Assembly: GCF_900291015.1 (NCBI RefSeq)
Contig: NZ_OLKL01000033.1
Location: forward strand, 91,340-155,339
Direction: 5' to 3'
Length of the DNA: 64,000 bases
Origin: Pseudomonas persica
GTDB taxonomy: Bacteria > Pseudomonadota > Gammaproteobacteria > Pseudomonadales > Pseudomonadaceae
Positions 19,010 through 27,027 of this stretch are shown in pieces (positions within the stretch are counted from its first letter, which is position 1; each line of letters starts with the position of its first letter). Below the pieces are notes generated by a model. That model made no database searches. It was not told the DNA's origin and saw only the letters and a list, made by a program, of their open reading frames with translations. Position numbers and translations under genes: made by a program.

Positions 19010-19738
19010 CTAGTTCCGTACCTCAACCGCGTCGACATCTGGCGCGTCGGGTGCATCTGGCGCATCTGGCGCATCGTCCACATCCGCCCTGGCAGCGTCC
19101 CGGGCGGCATCAGCAACAGCCCTGGCAGCATCTCTGGCTGCATCAGCTTGGTTTCTGGCGGCGTCCCGGGCGGCATCTGCCGCGGCCCTGGCCGCGTCTC
19201 TGGCTTCATCTGCACCGGCTAGGCCAGCAGCTTTCGCAGCGTCGCGGGCTGCATCCGCTTCAGCTCTGGCAGTGTCTCGGGCTGCATCTGCCTCGGCCCG
19301 GGCAGCGTCTCTGGCTGCATCAGCATCGTTTCGGGCTGCGTCCCTGGCGGCATCTGCTGCATCGTTATCGTTATCGTTGTCATGCGCATTGCCTGGGCCT
19401 CTCCCGGCCATGCCACCATGGTCAGCATCGCCGCCCCCCGGGCCGCCATGACTGCCACCGCCATCACCACCGTGGCCACTACCGCCTCCTGAGCCACCGT
19501 GACCACCACCCCCGGAGCCGCCGCTGCCGCCACCGTGACCACCACCGCCTCCAGAGCCACCGCTGCCGCCACCGTGACCACCACCGCCTCCAGAGCCACC
19601 GCCACCACCGCTGCCACCGCTGCCACCGTCTTTGGCATACACGCTGGAGAAACTACCGATGTAGTCGGGCACCAGGACGGTCGATGCCGACAGGACTCCA
19701 CCAATTGCCAGTGCCAACAAACATTTCTTGAGCAACAT
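19010..19738 (-). CDS. exported Gly-rich protein with LEA-like 11-residue repeats
   Basis: 242 aa. Residues 1-36 form a signal sequence or anchor (KKCLLALAIGGVLSAS). Residues 37-110 are nearly all Gly, Ser and His. A DND stretch leads to eight tandem units of ADAARDAARxx (128-219), all 11 residues except one of 15 (161-175). The tail repeats DAP. The 11-residue Ala/Asp/Arg period resembles group 3 LEA proteins, which form amphipathic helices on drying. GGAGG precedes ATG 19738. Function not known; the surrounding genes (KGG proteins, SDR, LigD/Ku) fit desiccation or stationary-phase survival. Confidence 0.75.
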   Translation of the reverse strand: MLLKKCLLALAIGGVLSASTVLVPDYIGSFSSVYAKDGGSGGSGGGGGSGGGGGHGGGSGGSGGGGGHGGGSGGSGGGGHGGSGGGSGHGGDGGGSHGGPGGGDADHGGMAGRGPGNAHDNDNDNDAADAARDAARNDADAARDAARAEADAARDTARAEADAARDAAKAAGLAGADEARDAARAAADAARDAARNQADAARDAARAVADAARDAARADVDDAPDAPDAPDAPDVDAVEVRN

Positions 19739-20040
19739 GATGCACCTCCGCTTGGAGTTGCGTCGTCATCTCCGTATCGAACGCAATGACCAATGAGTTC
19801 GCAACCGCCCATGGAGCGGACAGCCAACCGGCGCGGCCATAGATCTGCAGTATTAACGAGCAGCTTCGGTTTTCGCACGATCCTTCAGCGCCAGTCAGCA
19901 TCGTTGCGTGGGAAATATTCCCACATATTAAGACTAGTACTGTCTGCCTGAGTTCCAAAGACCGAATATCAGAACCGAGCTACGTTTCAGGGCTTACACC
20001 AGCGATGGTTGCTTCAGCTGGTCCTGCCACCGCGCAGCGG
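19739..20040. other. intergenic region, no gene seen
   Basis: About 300 bp between the repeat-protein gene and the nucleosidase stop. It is more AT-rich than its surroundings around 19905-19945 (TGGGAAATATTCCCACATA, a short imperfect palindrome) and must hold the promoter of the repeat-protein gene. I see no open frame with a ribosome site. Confidence 0.5.
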
Positions 20041-20628
20041 TTACACCTGGCTGAACAACACCCGCCTGAAAGCCTCGGCCGCCAGGTGTACCTGCACCGC
20101 CCAGTCCTGCGCCGCGTCACTGCCGGCATCATCGGAAATGTACTTCAGGCACACGAACGGGATACCTTCGCTACGGGCGATCAGCGCCAGCACGTAGGCT
20201 TCCATGTCGACCACGTCATAAGGCGCATCGCCATGATTGATCTCGAAGCTATCGCCACTGCCGCAGGTTTCCAGGGCCAGGCCGGGGATCTGCGTTGCAT
20301 GCTCCAGCACCACCGGGATATCCGACAAAGGCGTCTGGTAGCGGGCGAAGCCGAGCGGAGTCACGTCCATGTCGCGCTGCACGAAGCGGGTGCAGCACAC
20401 CACCTCGCCTTTGCCATGACGCTGGCTACCGGCCGAGCCGAGGTTGACGATCAGCCTGGGCCGGCGCGCGGCAATTGCCTTGGTCAGAGCGATGGCGGCA
20501 TTGACCTTGCCGATGCCGGTGAACACGGTGTTGACGTCAGCGAATACATCGCCGGCCTCGGCTTCGAGGGCGAAGACAAACAACGTGTCGTCCAGGGAAA
20601 TGTCGGGGAATTGCTTGATCAGCATCAT
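20041..20628 (-). CDS. MTA/SAH nucleosidase-like phosphorylase-fold protein
   Basis: 195 aa, PNP/UDP phosphorylase fold. Early part FVFALEAEAGDVF, then VFTGIGKVNAAIALT and LIVNLGSAGS; later TCGSGDSFE, and the acidic DVVDMEAYVLALIARSEGIP followed by KYISDDAG, which carries the substrate-binding Met-Glu and catalytic Asp of 5'-methylthioadenosine/S-adenosylhomocysteine nucleosidases. It ends the five-gene operon; removal of S-adenosylhomocysteine would support the methyltransferase encoded two genes upstream (inference). Start ATG 20628 or 20625; 56 nt separate it from ybdK. Confidence 0.8.
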   Translation of the reverse strand: MMLIKQFPDISLDDTLFVFALEAEAGDVFADVNTVFTGIGKVNAAIALTKAIAARRPRLIVNLGSAGSQRHGKGEVVCCTRFVQRDMDVTPLGFARYQTPLSDIPVVLEHATQIPGLALETCGSGDSFEINHGDAPYDVVDMEAYVLALIARSEGIPFVCLKYISDDAGSDAAQDWAVQVHLAAEAFRRVLFSQV

Positions 20629-20684
20629 GGCGCAGGTGGTTCCAAGTGGCTGCGAAAGGCGCGGCCATTTTCGGCCAACCCCGG

Positions 20685-21791
20685 CTAATTGCAAGCCCCC
20701 GCGGCCACCACGGCCTGCAACGCCTGCGCCCTGCCCAGGCTGGCAGCGCTGGCCTGGGCCAGGCATCGCAATTGCTGGTCGGCATGAGTGCCGTCACGCA
20801 GCAAGCGTTGCGCATGGTGGAAGGCGCGTTCGGCGTCGGCGGTGTCGATCGGCACCTGCTCCTGCAACTGGGCCAACCAACCTTCGGCCGTAACCGGCTG
20901 TTGCTCATGCAGGCCAATGAACTCACCCTGGCGCCCGTGGCGCATGGCGCGCCAGTAGTTTTCCTGGGCGATCCAGTGCAGCTCACGGTTACTGGGCGCC
21001 GACTCATGCCGGGGCATGATGCTGTGCTCGACCAGGTGGCGAAACAGAGCCGCGATGCACAGCGCATCCTCCAGTTGCGGACAACCGTCGCAGATGCGCA
21101 GTTCGACCGTCGGGAAGCGCCGCGAAGGACGGATCGCCCACCAGAAATCGCCATCCGCGGCCAGCGAACCGGTACGTTGCAACAAAGCGCGGTAGCGCTC
21201 GTAGCCGGCCCAGTCCGGCAAAGGCTCGGGCAACCCCATGTGCGGCCATTCCCCGCAAATCCCCCGCCGGTAGCTCATGTAGCCGGTACGCTGGCCCGCC
21301 CACAGCGGGGATGATGTACTCAGCACCAGTAACAAGGGCCGCCAGCCCAGTACGCGGTTGATCAGTTGCATGCGGTCGCAGCCTGGCGGCACGCCCACGT
21401 GTACATGCAGGCCGTTGAGCAGGCTGCGCCGCGCCACATGCCGGTAGTCAGCGAACAGTTGCCGGTAATGCGCCGGGGCAGCAGGTTTCTGCCGCAGCCA
21501 GGCGGCATTGGGGTGGCTTGCCGCACCGTACAGGCCCATGCCCTCTTCGGCCAGCGTTGTGCGCAGTCGCTGGCGGCTGTGCTGGAAGAACTCGCGTGCC
21601 TCGCACAGGTTGGTGAACACCGGCGAGGCCACTTCGATCTGGCTGCGGAACATTTCCTGGGCAAAATGCTGGCCCAACACCTCCCGACAACGCCCGATCA
21701 CGGCTGGCGAAGGTGTGGCCGGCACCTGCCCTGTGCCCAGTTTCACCAGCAGGTATTCTTCCTCGATGCCGAACGTGCAGGGTCGGGCCAT
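20685..21791 (-). CDS. ybdK: YbdK-type carboxylate-amine ligase (GCS2 family)
   Basis: 368 aa. N-terminal FGIEEEYLLV and FRSQIEVASPV are the ATP/metal-binding blocks of glutamate-cysteine ligase type 2; further LNGLHVHVGVP, STSSPLWAG and TVELRICDGCP. E. coli YbdK makes gamma-glutamyl-cysteine weakly in vitro; true substrates of most members are unknown. Here it lies between a methyltransferase (12 nt upstream) and a nucleosidase in a five-gene operon, suggesting it forms an amide bond in a dedicated pathway rather than glutathione supply. Confidence 0.87.
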   Translation of the reverse strand: MARPCTFGIEEEYLLVKLGTGQVPATPSPAVIGRCREVLGQHFAQEMFRSQIEVASPVFTNLCEAREFFQHSRQRLRTTLAEEGMGLYGAASHPNAAWLRQKPAAPAHYRQLFADYRHVARRSLLNGLHVHVGVPPGCDRMQLINRVLGWRPLLLVLSTSSPLWAGQRTGYMSYRRGICGEWPHMGLPEPLPDWAGYERYRALLQRTGSLAADGDFWWAIRPSRRFPTVELRICDGCPQLEDALCIAALFRHLVEHSIMPRHESAPSNRELHWIAQENYWRAMRHGRQGEFIGLHEQQPVTAEGWLAQLQEQVPIDTADAERAFHHAQRLLRDGTHADQQLRCLAQASAASLGRAQALQAVVAAGACN

Positions 21792-21803
21792 GGCGCCTCA
21801 GCC

Positions 21804-22757
21804 TCAGCTATTGCGGGTGACTGTGAGCACCACGGCGGCGATACGCTCGACCTGCTCGTAGCCGGGTTCGGCAAGTTGTTCGCCAAACACATCCGGGTCG
21901 ATTTCCCGATACACCCAGGACCATTCCGGCCCCGCCAGGCGCAGGCGGATGGCTTCGAGCAAGGCATCACGGCCTTCGACGATGGCCACGCCGGTATACA
22001 GCAGCAAGGTGCCGCCCCGGCCCAGGCGCTCACGGGCCTGCTCGACGATGCGCAAGGACAGTTCGGCGCCCAGCGTGCCGCCGCCGTGGCGATAGGTGCG
22101 CGCATTGCGATCGAGCATGTAGGGCGGGTTGGCGACGATCAGGTCGAACCTGCCGGTGATGCCGTGCAGAAGGTCGCTGGGCTCGACGGAAACGTTGCTT
22201 ACCCCCGCCAGGGCCGCATTGATCGCGGTGTAGCGTAGCGCCATCGGGTTGATGTCCACTGCGCTGACCTGTGCATGCTGCGCAGCCCGGGCGATCAACA
22301 ATGCACCCACGCCGCTGCCACAGCCAACATCGACCGCATGCTCGATCCGGGTGAGGCTATGTTGCAGGTGGTCGTGGATGACCTGGGCAAAACGGTAGCT
22401 GTCAGGGCCGAAGAACACCGCATCACCAGCGTCAGTGGGGAACGCCGAATGCACCAGCAACAGGTCGTCCAGGCTCGACCAGCGTACCCTGCTGGCCAGC
22501 AGTTCTCCCTGCGGCACCAGCACCTGCGCACCTTCAAGCTCCTGCAATTCGTCGGCCGAGAGCAGCGACGGTGCAAAGGGGCGGCTCCAGCCGAACACGT
22601 CGCGAAGTGTCCTGGCCTGTTCAGTGCCTTCGCGGGCGTTGACCCGGCGGTGGGTAGCAGGCGTGACGCAGGTGAAACGGTAACCGTCCGCGCGCAGGCG
22701 TTTGCCCAGTTGCAGCAGCGCCTGGTCGGCCTCGACCTGTTCCGGTGCAAGCATCAT
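21804..22757 (-). CDS. class I SAM-dependent methyltransferase with NPPY motif
   Basis: 317 aa. Rossmann methyltransferase core in the middle: AVDVGCGSGVGALLIARA (SAM loop), SAVDINPMAL (acidic ribose contact) and LIVANPPYML, the NPPY motif of N-methylating enzymes such as PrmC/HemK and RlmG types. A ~130-residue N-terminal domain without a motif that I recognise probably handles the substrate. ATG 22757 overlaps the stop of the upstream gene (TGATG), so translation is coupled. Target unknown: protein, RNA or small molecule. Confidence 0.85.
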   Translation of the reverse strand: MMLAPEQVEADQALLQLGKRLRADGYRFTCVTPATHRRVNAREGTEQARTLRDVFGWSRPFAPSLLSADELQELEGAQVLVPQGELLASRVRWSSLDDLLLVHSAFPTDAGDAVFFGPDSYRFAQVIHDHLQHSLTRIEHAVDVGCGSGVGALLIARAAQHAQVSAVDINPMALRYTAINAALAGVSNVSVEPSDLLHGITGRFDLIVANPPYMLDRNARTYRHGGGTLGAELSLRIVEQARERLGRGGTLLLYTGVAIVEGRDALLEAIRLRLAGPEWSWVYREIDPDVFGEQLAEPGYEQVERIAAVVLTVTRNS

Positions 22758-24088
22758 CAGCGGGGTTCCTCCTGTAGCAGCCCGGTGGTACCGATGAAGG
22801 CCCGGGTGGCCGACAAGCCGTCGGGGGTGGCATGGCGATTACCGGCCATGCGCTCGATCAGCACTTCGGGGGGCATGCCTGAGGCTGTCGCCGGCCGATC
22901 GTCCGGTGCCTCGGGCTGCCCCCAGCTACCCGCTGCGACGCGGCGAATGGGGGCCTGCCAACCATTGGCAATCCAGTCATGCCATAGCTGTTTCTCATAG
23001 GCGTTGAATACGCCGAACATGGCCGCAGCCGGCCCTTCGATCAGGGTCCACCAGCGGCTTTGCCGCGGGTCCTGACCACGGCGGATCCAGCCTTGAGCCT
23101 GCAAGGCGGCGACGAACGCCGGCATGGCGCCGGGCTCGGCCAGCCATTGGTTGAGGGTGCGCTTTTGCAGGCGGCAATGGTCGCCATGCATGAACTGGCC
23201 GTATGCACGCTTGCGCTCGAGCGCCGCGAACAGTTCGGCCTGCAGGTCGAACTGGCGGACCAGATCCGGGGTGGCGATGCCCAGGTCATTCAGGCGATAG
23301 CCGCGTCGCACCCGGGCGTAGAACGCCTGCCCATCGTGCTCGGCACTCAGCTGGCGCAGCGCCTGAATCGACAGGTGCGCGTGGCCACTGGCGGCATTGT
23401 CGATGGTCACATGCAGCTGGAAGTACTGGCCGTCGATGCCCAGCTCGGCCAGTTCGCAAGTGGTGATCAGCAGGTGCAGCGGTGGCTGCTCGTAACCGAG
23501 GTTATAGCCCACCACCTCGGGCAGGTAGATATCGCAATGCTGACCCAGGGCCAGTTGCAATGCACCTTGCAGATAGCGCTGGTCTTCCAGCGGCATGGCC
23601 TCCAGGCAACCCAGGCGGCTGAGCAGGCGCTGGTAGATCAGCACGTGGTTGCAGCGCGGGTCACCATTGCCAAGCTCTTCCAGGCAAGTGCGGATCAGCC
23701 CGTGGTAGCGCGGGTCGCGCCAATGCTGAAGGGTGCCGTGCAGCCAGGCGCCGTCCACCGCCTTGGTGGGCGCCACCTGTTGCAGGAGCCACAACGCATG
23801 GGCACGGTTGGCAAAGAAACGGCGTGGTGCACCCTGGCGCCGCCGGGCAAGGTAGTCTGCGTAGTCCTCGGCCACCTGGGCGGCATGCCGCGCGCTCCAG
23901 GCTGGCAGCTCCGCCGGTGTGTCGGGCAGGTCATCGGGCAGGTTTGCAGCACCTGCCAGCTGCTCGTCGAGCCAGGCTGCAGTGTTTTCATCCTGGCCTG
24001 CCAGCAGCGCCTGGTAGCGCTGTTGCAGGTGGCCTGATGCGCTAGGCACCGGGGCGCTCCTGGGCGTGTTGCGGTTCATCACCGTCAT
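22757..24088 (-). CDS. heme-oxygenase-like diiron (iron-containing redox enzyme) family protein
   Basis: 443 aa, mostly helical. Candidate iron ligands follow the spacing seen in heme-oxygenase-like diiron oxidases: Glu138-X9-His148 (CLEELGNGDPRCNH), Glu191/Glu200 (LPEVVGYNLGYE) and His226-X3-Asp230-X5-His236 (QLHVTIDNAASGHA). Such enzymes cleave C-C bonds or hydroxylate nitrogens in natural-product pathways. A C-terminal ~130 residues has no known domain. ATG 24088 has GAGGAG at 5 nt. Second gene of the operon, 17 nt after the lipoprotein and coupled to the methyltransferase. Confidence 0.72.
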   Translation of the reverse strand: MTVMNRNTPRSAPVPSASGHLQQRYQALLAGQDENTAAWLDEQLAGAANLPDDLPDTPAELPAWSARHAAQVAEDYADYLARRRQGAPRRFFANRAHALWLLQQVAPTKAVDGAWLHGTLQHWRDPRYHGLIRTCLEELGNGDPRCNHVLIYQRLLSRLGCLEAMPLEDQRYLQGALQLALGQHCDIYLPEVVGYNLGYEQPPLHLLITTCELAELGIDGQYFQLHVTIDNAASGHAHLSIQALRQLSAEHDGQAFYARVRRGYRLNDLGIATPDLVRQFDLQAELFAALERKRAYGQFMHGDHCRLQKRTLNQWLAEPGAMPAFVAALQAQGWIRRGQDPRQSRWWTLIEGPAAAMFGVFNAYEKQLWHDWIANGWQAPIRRVAAGSWGQPEAPDDRPATASGMPPEVLIERMAGNRHATPDGLSATRAFIGTTGLLQEEPR

Positions 24089-24105
24089 GCCTGCTCCTCG
24101 TGCAC

Positions 24106-24300
24106 TTACTGGCCAGTTTTCTCCGGCATGGACTCGGCACCGGGCGCAGGTTGCGCTGCCGGCGTGGCATCAGGTTGCTGCATCTGCAGCGAAGGTTTGC
24201 TGGGGTCGGCGTCCTTGGCCGGGTGGTCGTTGTCGCGGTCGAAACAGCCGCCAACCAGGGTCAGCGAGCCCAACAGAAGCATGAAAGATGTCAGTCGCAT
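24106..24300 (-). CDS. small lipoprotein, first gene of the diiron operon
   Basis: 64 aa from ATG 24300, preceded by GGAAGGGGAG. Signal peptide with lipobox LVGGC (Cys about residue 18), so the mature protein is about 47 residues, Pro/Ala/Gln-rich and probably disordered (PKDADPSKPS-like linker). The longer frame to 24348 adds no signal. It lies 17 nt before the diiron gene on the same strand. No function known; it may simply mark the start of the transcript. Confidence 0.75.
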   Translation of the reverse strand: MRLTSFMLLLGSLTLVGGCFDRDNDHPAKDADPSKPSLQMQQPDATPAAQPAPGAESMPEKTGQ

Positions 24301-24362
24301 GGGGTACTCCCCTTCCTGCAGATTCGCAGTGTCGGGTCGACCCGGCACTGCGAATCGGTCAT

Positions 24363-24545
24363 TTACGAGCGGCCACCTTTGCGGCCGGACTCGCGATCGT
24401 GCGGCATGTTGTTGCCCGAGGACTGGCCGCCCTTGCGCCCGGCTTCGGAAGCCTTGTCACGGTCATTGGCGAAGTTGCCCGGGTTCTTGTTACCACCCTG
24501 GCTGCCTTGTTGATTGCCGGTACGGCTGTTCTCTTTGTTGGCCAT
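24363..24545 (-). CDS. KGG-motif general stress protein (second copy)
   Basis: 60 aa. One GNFANDRDKASEAGRKGG unit and a second, degenerate MPHDRESGRKGG unit. Same family as the 69-aa protein at 8050-8259, with which it shares the GNKNPGNFANDR-type core. ATG 24545. Hydrophilic and probably disordered; associated with desiccation and stationary phase. A stem-loop AAATAAGC/GCTTATTT lies ~115 nt upstream. Independent of the diiron operon, whose first gene starts 62 nt downstream on the same strand. Confidence 0.87.
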   Translation of the reverse strand: MANKENSRTGNQQGSQGGNKNPGNFANDRDKASEAGRKGGQSSGNNMPHDRESGRKGGRS

Positions 24546-24658
24546 GGTCTCAAACCTCATATGACTGCGGGATGCACGGCGAGCTGCCGTACACAGGTTC
24601 GGAGTTCGTCCCGGCCAGGGGATTCGGTTAATTGCGAGGGGTTCGGACCGGCGGCGTT

Positions 24659-24681
24659 AAATAAGCGTCAGCGGCTTATTT
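24659..24681. promoter_or_regulatory. perfect inverted repeat AAATAAGC-N7-GCTTATTT
   Basis: Eight-base arms, 7-nt loop, at 100 nt beyond the dyP stop and ~115 nt before the KGG gene start. It could be the rho-independent terminator of dyP (stem with flanking A and T runs) or an operator for the KGG gene. GC content of the stem is low for a terminator, so the role is open. Confidence 0.5.
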
Positions 24682-24781
24682 GGTGCGCCTGTCAATTGCG
24701 CGGTGGGAAACAGGTCAGCGAGCACGCTCCGGGCTGGAAGGCCCGGGCGCTGATGAAACTCTGTATCTGGATGTTTAGCGA

Positions 24782-25642
24782 TCAGGCCTGCAGCAGACCA
24801 AGGTCGACACCCGCCCCGGTCATGGGTGGGCACCAATAATAACCACCGGTCAATGGCCGGCTGAAGCGGTACAGGCCGTCGATGATGCCATCCTCCAGGC
24901 CGCTCATGCGCCGCAGCTGTACTTCGAACGCCTCGAAGCTGTGACCCAGGGCCACGAACGCCAGACCAGCGCCACGTTGGTCAGCCCAGGCCACCGAACG
25001 ACGGACGATGAACGCTTCTGGCTCGAAGCTTTCCTGGGCCGTACGCTTGACATGGGCGGACTCGGGGGCGTCCTCGAGTTCTTCGTTGTCGCTCAGGCGG
25101 CGGCCGATGATGTTGTCCTGATCGGCTTGAGGCAGCGACTTGAAGTACTCCAGGTCGTGCTTCCACAGCTGGAACGCGGCAAAGCTGGAGCCGTCGGCGG
25201 CAATGGCCGCCTGCACGGCCTCTTCGGCCAGCGGGTTTTCGGTGCCGTCTTCATAGCCGGTAAGGTCATGGCCGCCACGGTGCAGGAAACCGTCGACGCT
25301 GTCGGCCAGGCGCAAGGCCGGTGCCAGCGCCAGCTCCAGAGCCTGGGCACGCAGTAGCAGGTCGCCGCGCTCGTTGCCGCGCAGCCACAACCACAGGGCA
25401 TGTTGGGTGCTGGGGTTCTCCACGGCGGCATCCAGCTGCGGGAAGGCGCGCAAGCCAGGTACTTCACGGCCCAGGGCCTTGGCCAGCGGTGCACCGACAC
25501 CCAGGATCAACTGTTCGCCATCGACCTGAGGCAGCAAAGCGTCCAGGGCGGCAGGCAGGGCCTCGGGCGACTGCAGGGTGAAGAACAGGTGACGGGCGTG
25601 GGCCGGCACCGGGGTGGCAAGCAGACCTTGCTGGAAAGGCAT
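24782..25642 (-). CDS. DyP-type heme peroxidase
   Basis: 286 aa, cytoplasmic (no signal). The family GXXDG motif is present as GYEDGTEN (residues 129-136, catalytic Asp132), with the proximal heme histidine probably His197 in PESAHVKR and a distal arginine in FIVRRSV. Oxidises dyes and other phenolics with peroxide; class B-like by length. Divergently transcribed from the BASS transporter across a 184-bp gap with a strong palindrome. No encapsulin gene is adjacent. Confidence 0.92.
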   Translation of the reverse strand: MPFQQGLLATPVPAHARHLFFTLQSPEALPAALDALLPQVDGEQLILGVGAPLAKALGREVPGLRAFPQLDAAVENPSTQHALWLWLRGNERGDLLLRAQALELALAPALRLADSVDGFLHRGGHDLTGYEDGTENPLAEEAVQAAIAADGSSFAAFQLWKHDLEYFKSLPQADQDNIIGRRLSDNEELEDAPESAHVKRTAQESFEPEAFIVRRSVAWADQRGAGLAFVALGHSFEAFEVQLRRMSGLEDGIIDGLYRFSRPLTGGYYWCPPMTGAGVDLGLLQA

Positions 25643-25729
25643 GACAGGCTAATCCTCGGTTAAAACAGGAATGCTACTGCGCCTGCAGGCCCACTGCAAC
25701 GCGGCATGCAGCCTCACCAGCCGCTGCGT

Positions 25730-25750
25730 TTGGTAACAAACCGTTACCAA
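25730..25750. promoter_or_regulatory. operator-like palindrome TTGGTAAC-N5-GTTACCAA
   Basis: Perfect 8-bp arms, 5-bp centre, in the divergent gap between dyP and the BASS transporter, about 77 bp before the transporter start. Size and symmetry suit a dimeric TetR/MarR-type regulator, none of which is encoded next to it. Confidence 0.6.
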
Positions 25751-25826
25751 GCGCTGGCGCTTTGCGATTATCCATCAATCAGGGCCGGCCTACACTCCTC
25801 GGGATCCTTCGCCCAAGAGACCGCAC

Positions 25827-26720
25827 ATGACCGCCTCACCACTGCTAACCGCCTTTCTGCCGCTAGCCCTGGGCATCATCATGCTCGGCCTCGGCTTGTC
25901 GCTGACCTTGGCCGACTTCGCCCGCGTGTTGAAATACCCCAAGCCGGTAGTGGTAGGCCTGGTTTGCCAGATCCTGCTGCTGCCACTGGTATGCTTCCTG
26001 ATCGCCAACGGCTTTGGCCTGGAATCGGCCCTGGCGGTGGGGCTGATGCTGCTGGCCGCCTCGCCTGGCGGCACCACGGCCAACCTGTTCAGCCACCTGG
26101 CCCATGGCGATGTGGCATTGAATATCACTCTGACGGCGGTCAACTCGCTGATCGCGATCCTGACCATGCCACTGTTGGTGAACCTGTCGCTGAGCTGGTT
26201 CATGGCATCGGACCAGGCCATCCCGCTGCAGTTTGCCAAGGTGATGCAGGTGTTCGCCATCGTCCTGCTGCCGGTGGCGCTGGGTATGCTGATTCGCCGC
26301 TTCGCACCCGCTTTCGCCGCACGCATGGAGACGCCGATGAAGCTGGTGGCCGCGCTGTTCCTGGCGTTCACCATCGTCCTGGCCCTGGCCAAGGACTGGC
26401 AGACCGTGGTTGCGTACGCACCGGTGGTGGGGCTGGCCGCGCTGCTGTTCAACCTGCTGAGCCTGGGCGTGGGCTATTGGGTGCCGCGCCTGCTGAACAT
26501 TCCCAGACGCCAGGCGATTGCCATCGGCATGGAGATCGGCATTCACAACGGGACCTTGGCGATTGCCCTGGCGCTGAGCCCTTCGCTGCTGAACAACGCC
26601 ACCATGGCAGTGCCGGCGGCGCTGTACAGCCTGATCATGTTCTTCACGGCGGCGGGGTTTGGCTGGTGGGTGAGCCGCGGGCATGTGGCGCTGCAGCCCA
26701 AGGGTGAAACCGTAAATTGA
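25827..26720 (+). CDS. bile acid:sodium symporter (BASS) family transporter
   Basis: 297 aa, nine or ten transmembrane helices. Family signatures: GIIMLGLGLSLTLADFARVL at the N-terminus, LLAASPGGTTANLFSHLAHGDVAL with the sodium-site ASPGG, and GMEIGIHNGTLAIALA late in the protein. Bacterial members carry small organic acids (for example pantoate or pyruvate derivatives); the substrate here cannot be read from the sequence. ATG 25827 starts a monocistronic unit; composite REP repeats follow. Confidence 0.9.
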   Translation: MTASPLLTAFLPLALGIIMLGLGLSLTLADFARVLKYPKPVVVGLVCQILLLPLVCFLIANGFGLESALAVGLMLLAASPGGTTANLFSHLAHGDVALNITLTAVNSLIAILTMPLLVNLSLSWFMASDQAIPLQFAKVMQVFAIVLLPVALGMLIRRFAPAFAARMETPMKLVAALFLAFTIVLALAKDWQTVVAYAPVVGLAALLFNLLSLGVGYWVPRLLNIPRRQAIAIGMEIGIHNGTLAIALALSPSLLNNATMAVPAALYSLIMFFTAAGFGWWVSRGHVALQPKGETVN

Positions 26721-26728
26721 AGGTGCTG

Positions 26729-27026
26729 CCTGTGGCCCTATCACCGGCAAGCCAGCTTCCGCAGGTACGGTGCAGGGCTGAAGGCTGGCGCTGTCCTTGT
26801 GGGAGATGGCCCAGCCCTTTGGTCTGCGCTGTCGCATAGAGAACTGAATTCGCAAGCGGTCCGTGCATCCTGTGCGGCTTTAGCCGCGAAGAATCCAACG
26901 CGGTGCATGGCACCGGCTGCGCCGGTGTTCGCGGCTAAAGCCGCTCCCACAGGGGCCCTGCTAATTCAACGAGTTATGTGCAGTTCTATGAGAGCCGGCT
27001 TGCCGGCGATAGGCCCGGTACAGGTT
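26729..27026 (+). repeat. large composite REP/REPIN cluster
   Basis: Several elements in a row: a GCCGGCAAGCCAGC core near 26746; a module 26798-26872 identical over 75 nt to 63926-64000; a CGGCTTTAGCCGCG REPIN 26875-26995 nearly identical to 7556-7676; and a GCCGGCTTGCCGGC core ending near 27010. It fills the gap between the BASS gene and the convergent CrtZ-like gene. No gene within. Confidence 0.88.
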
Positions 27027-27027
27027 G

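Noticed and set aside
19078..19360. 33-bp DNA repeats considered as CRISPR-like
   Set aside because: They are in-frame protein repeats of 11 codons without spacers.
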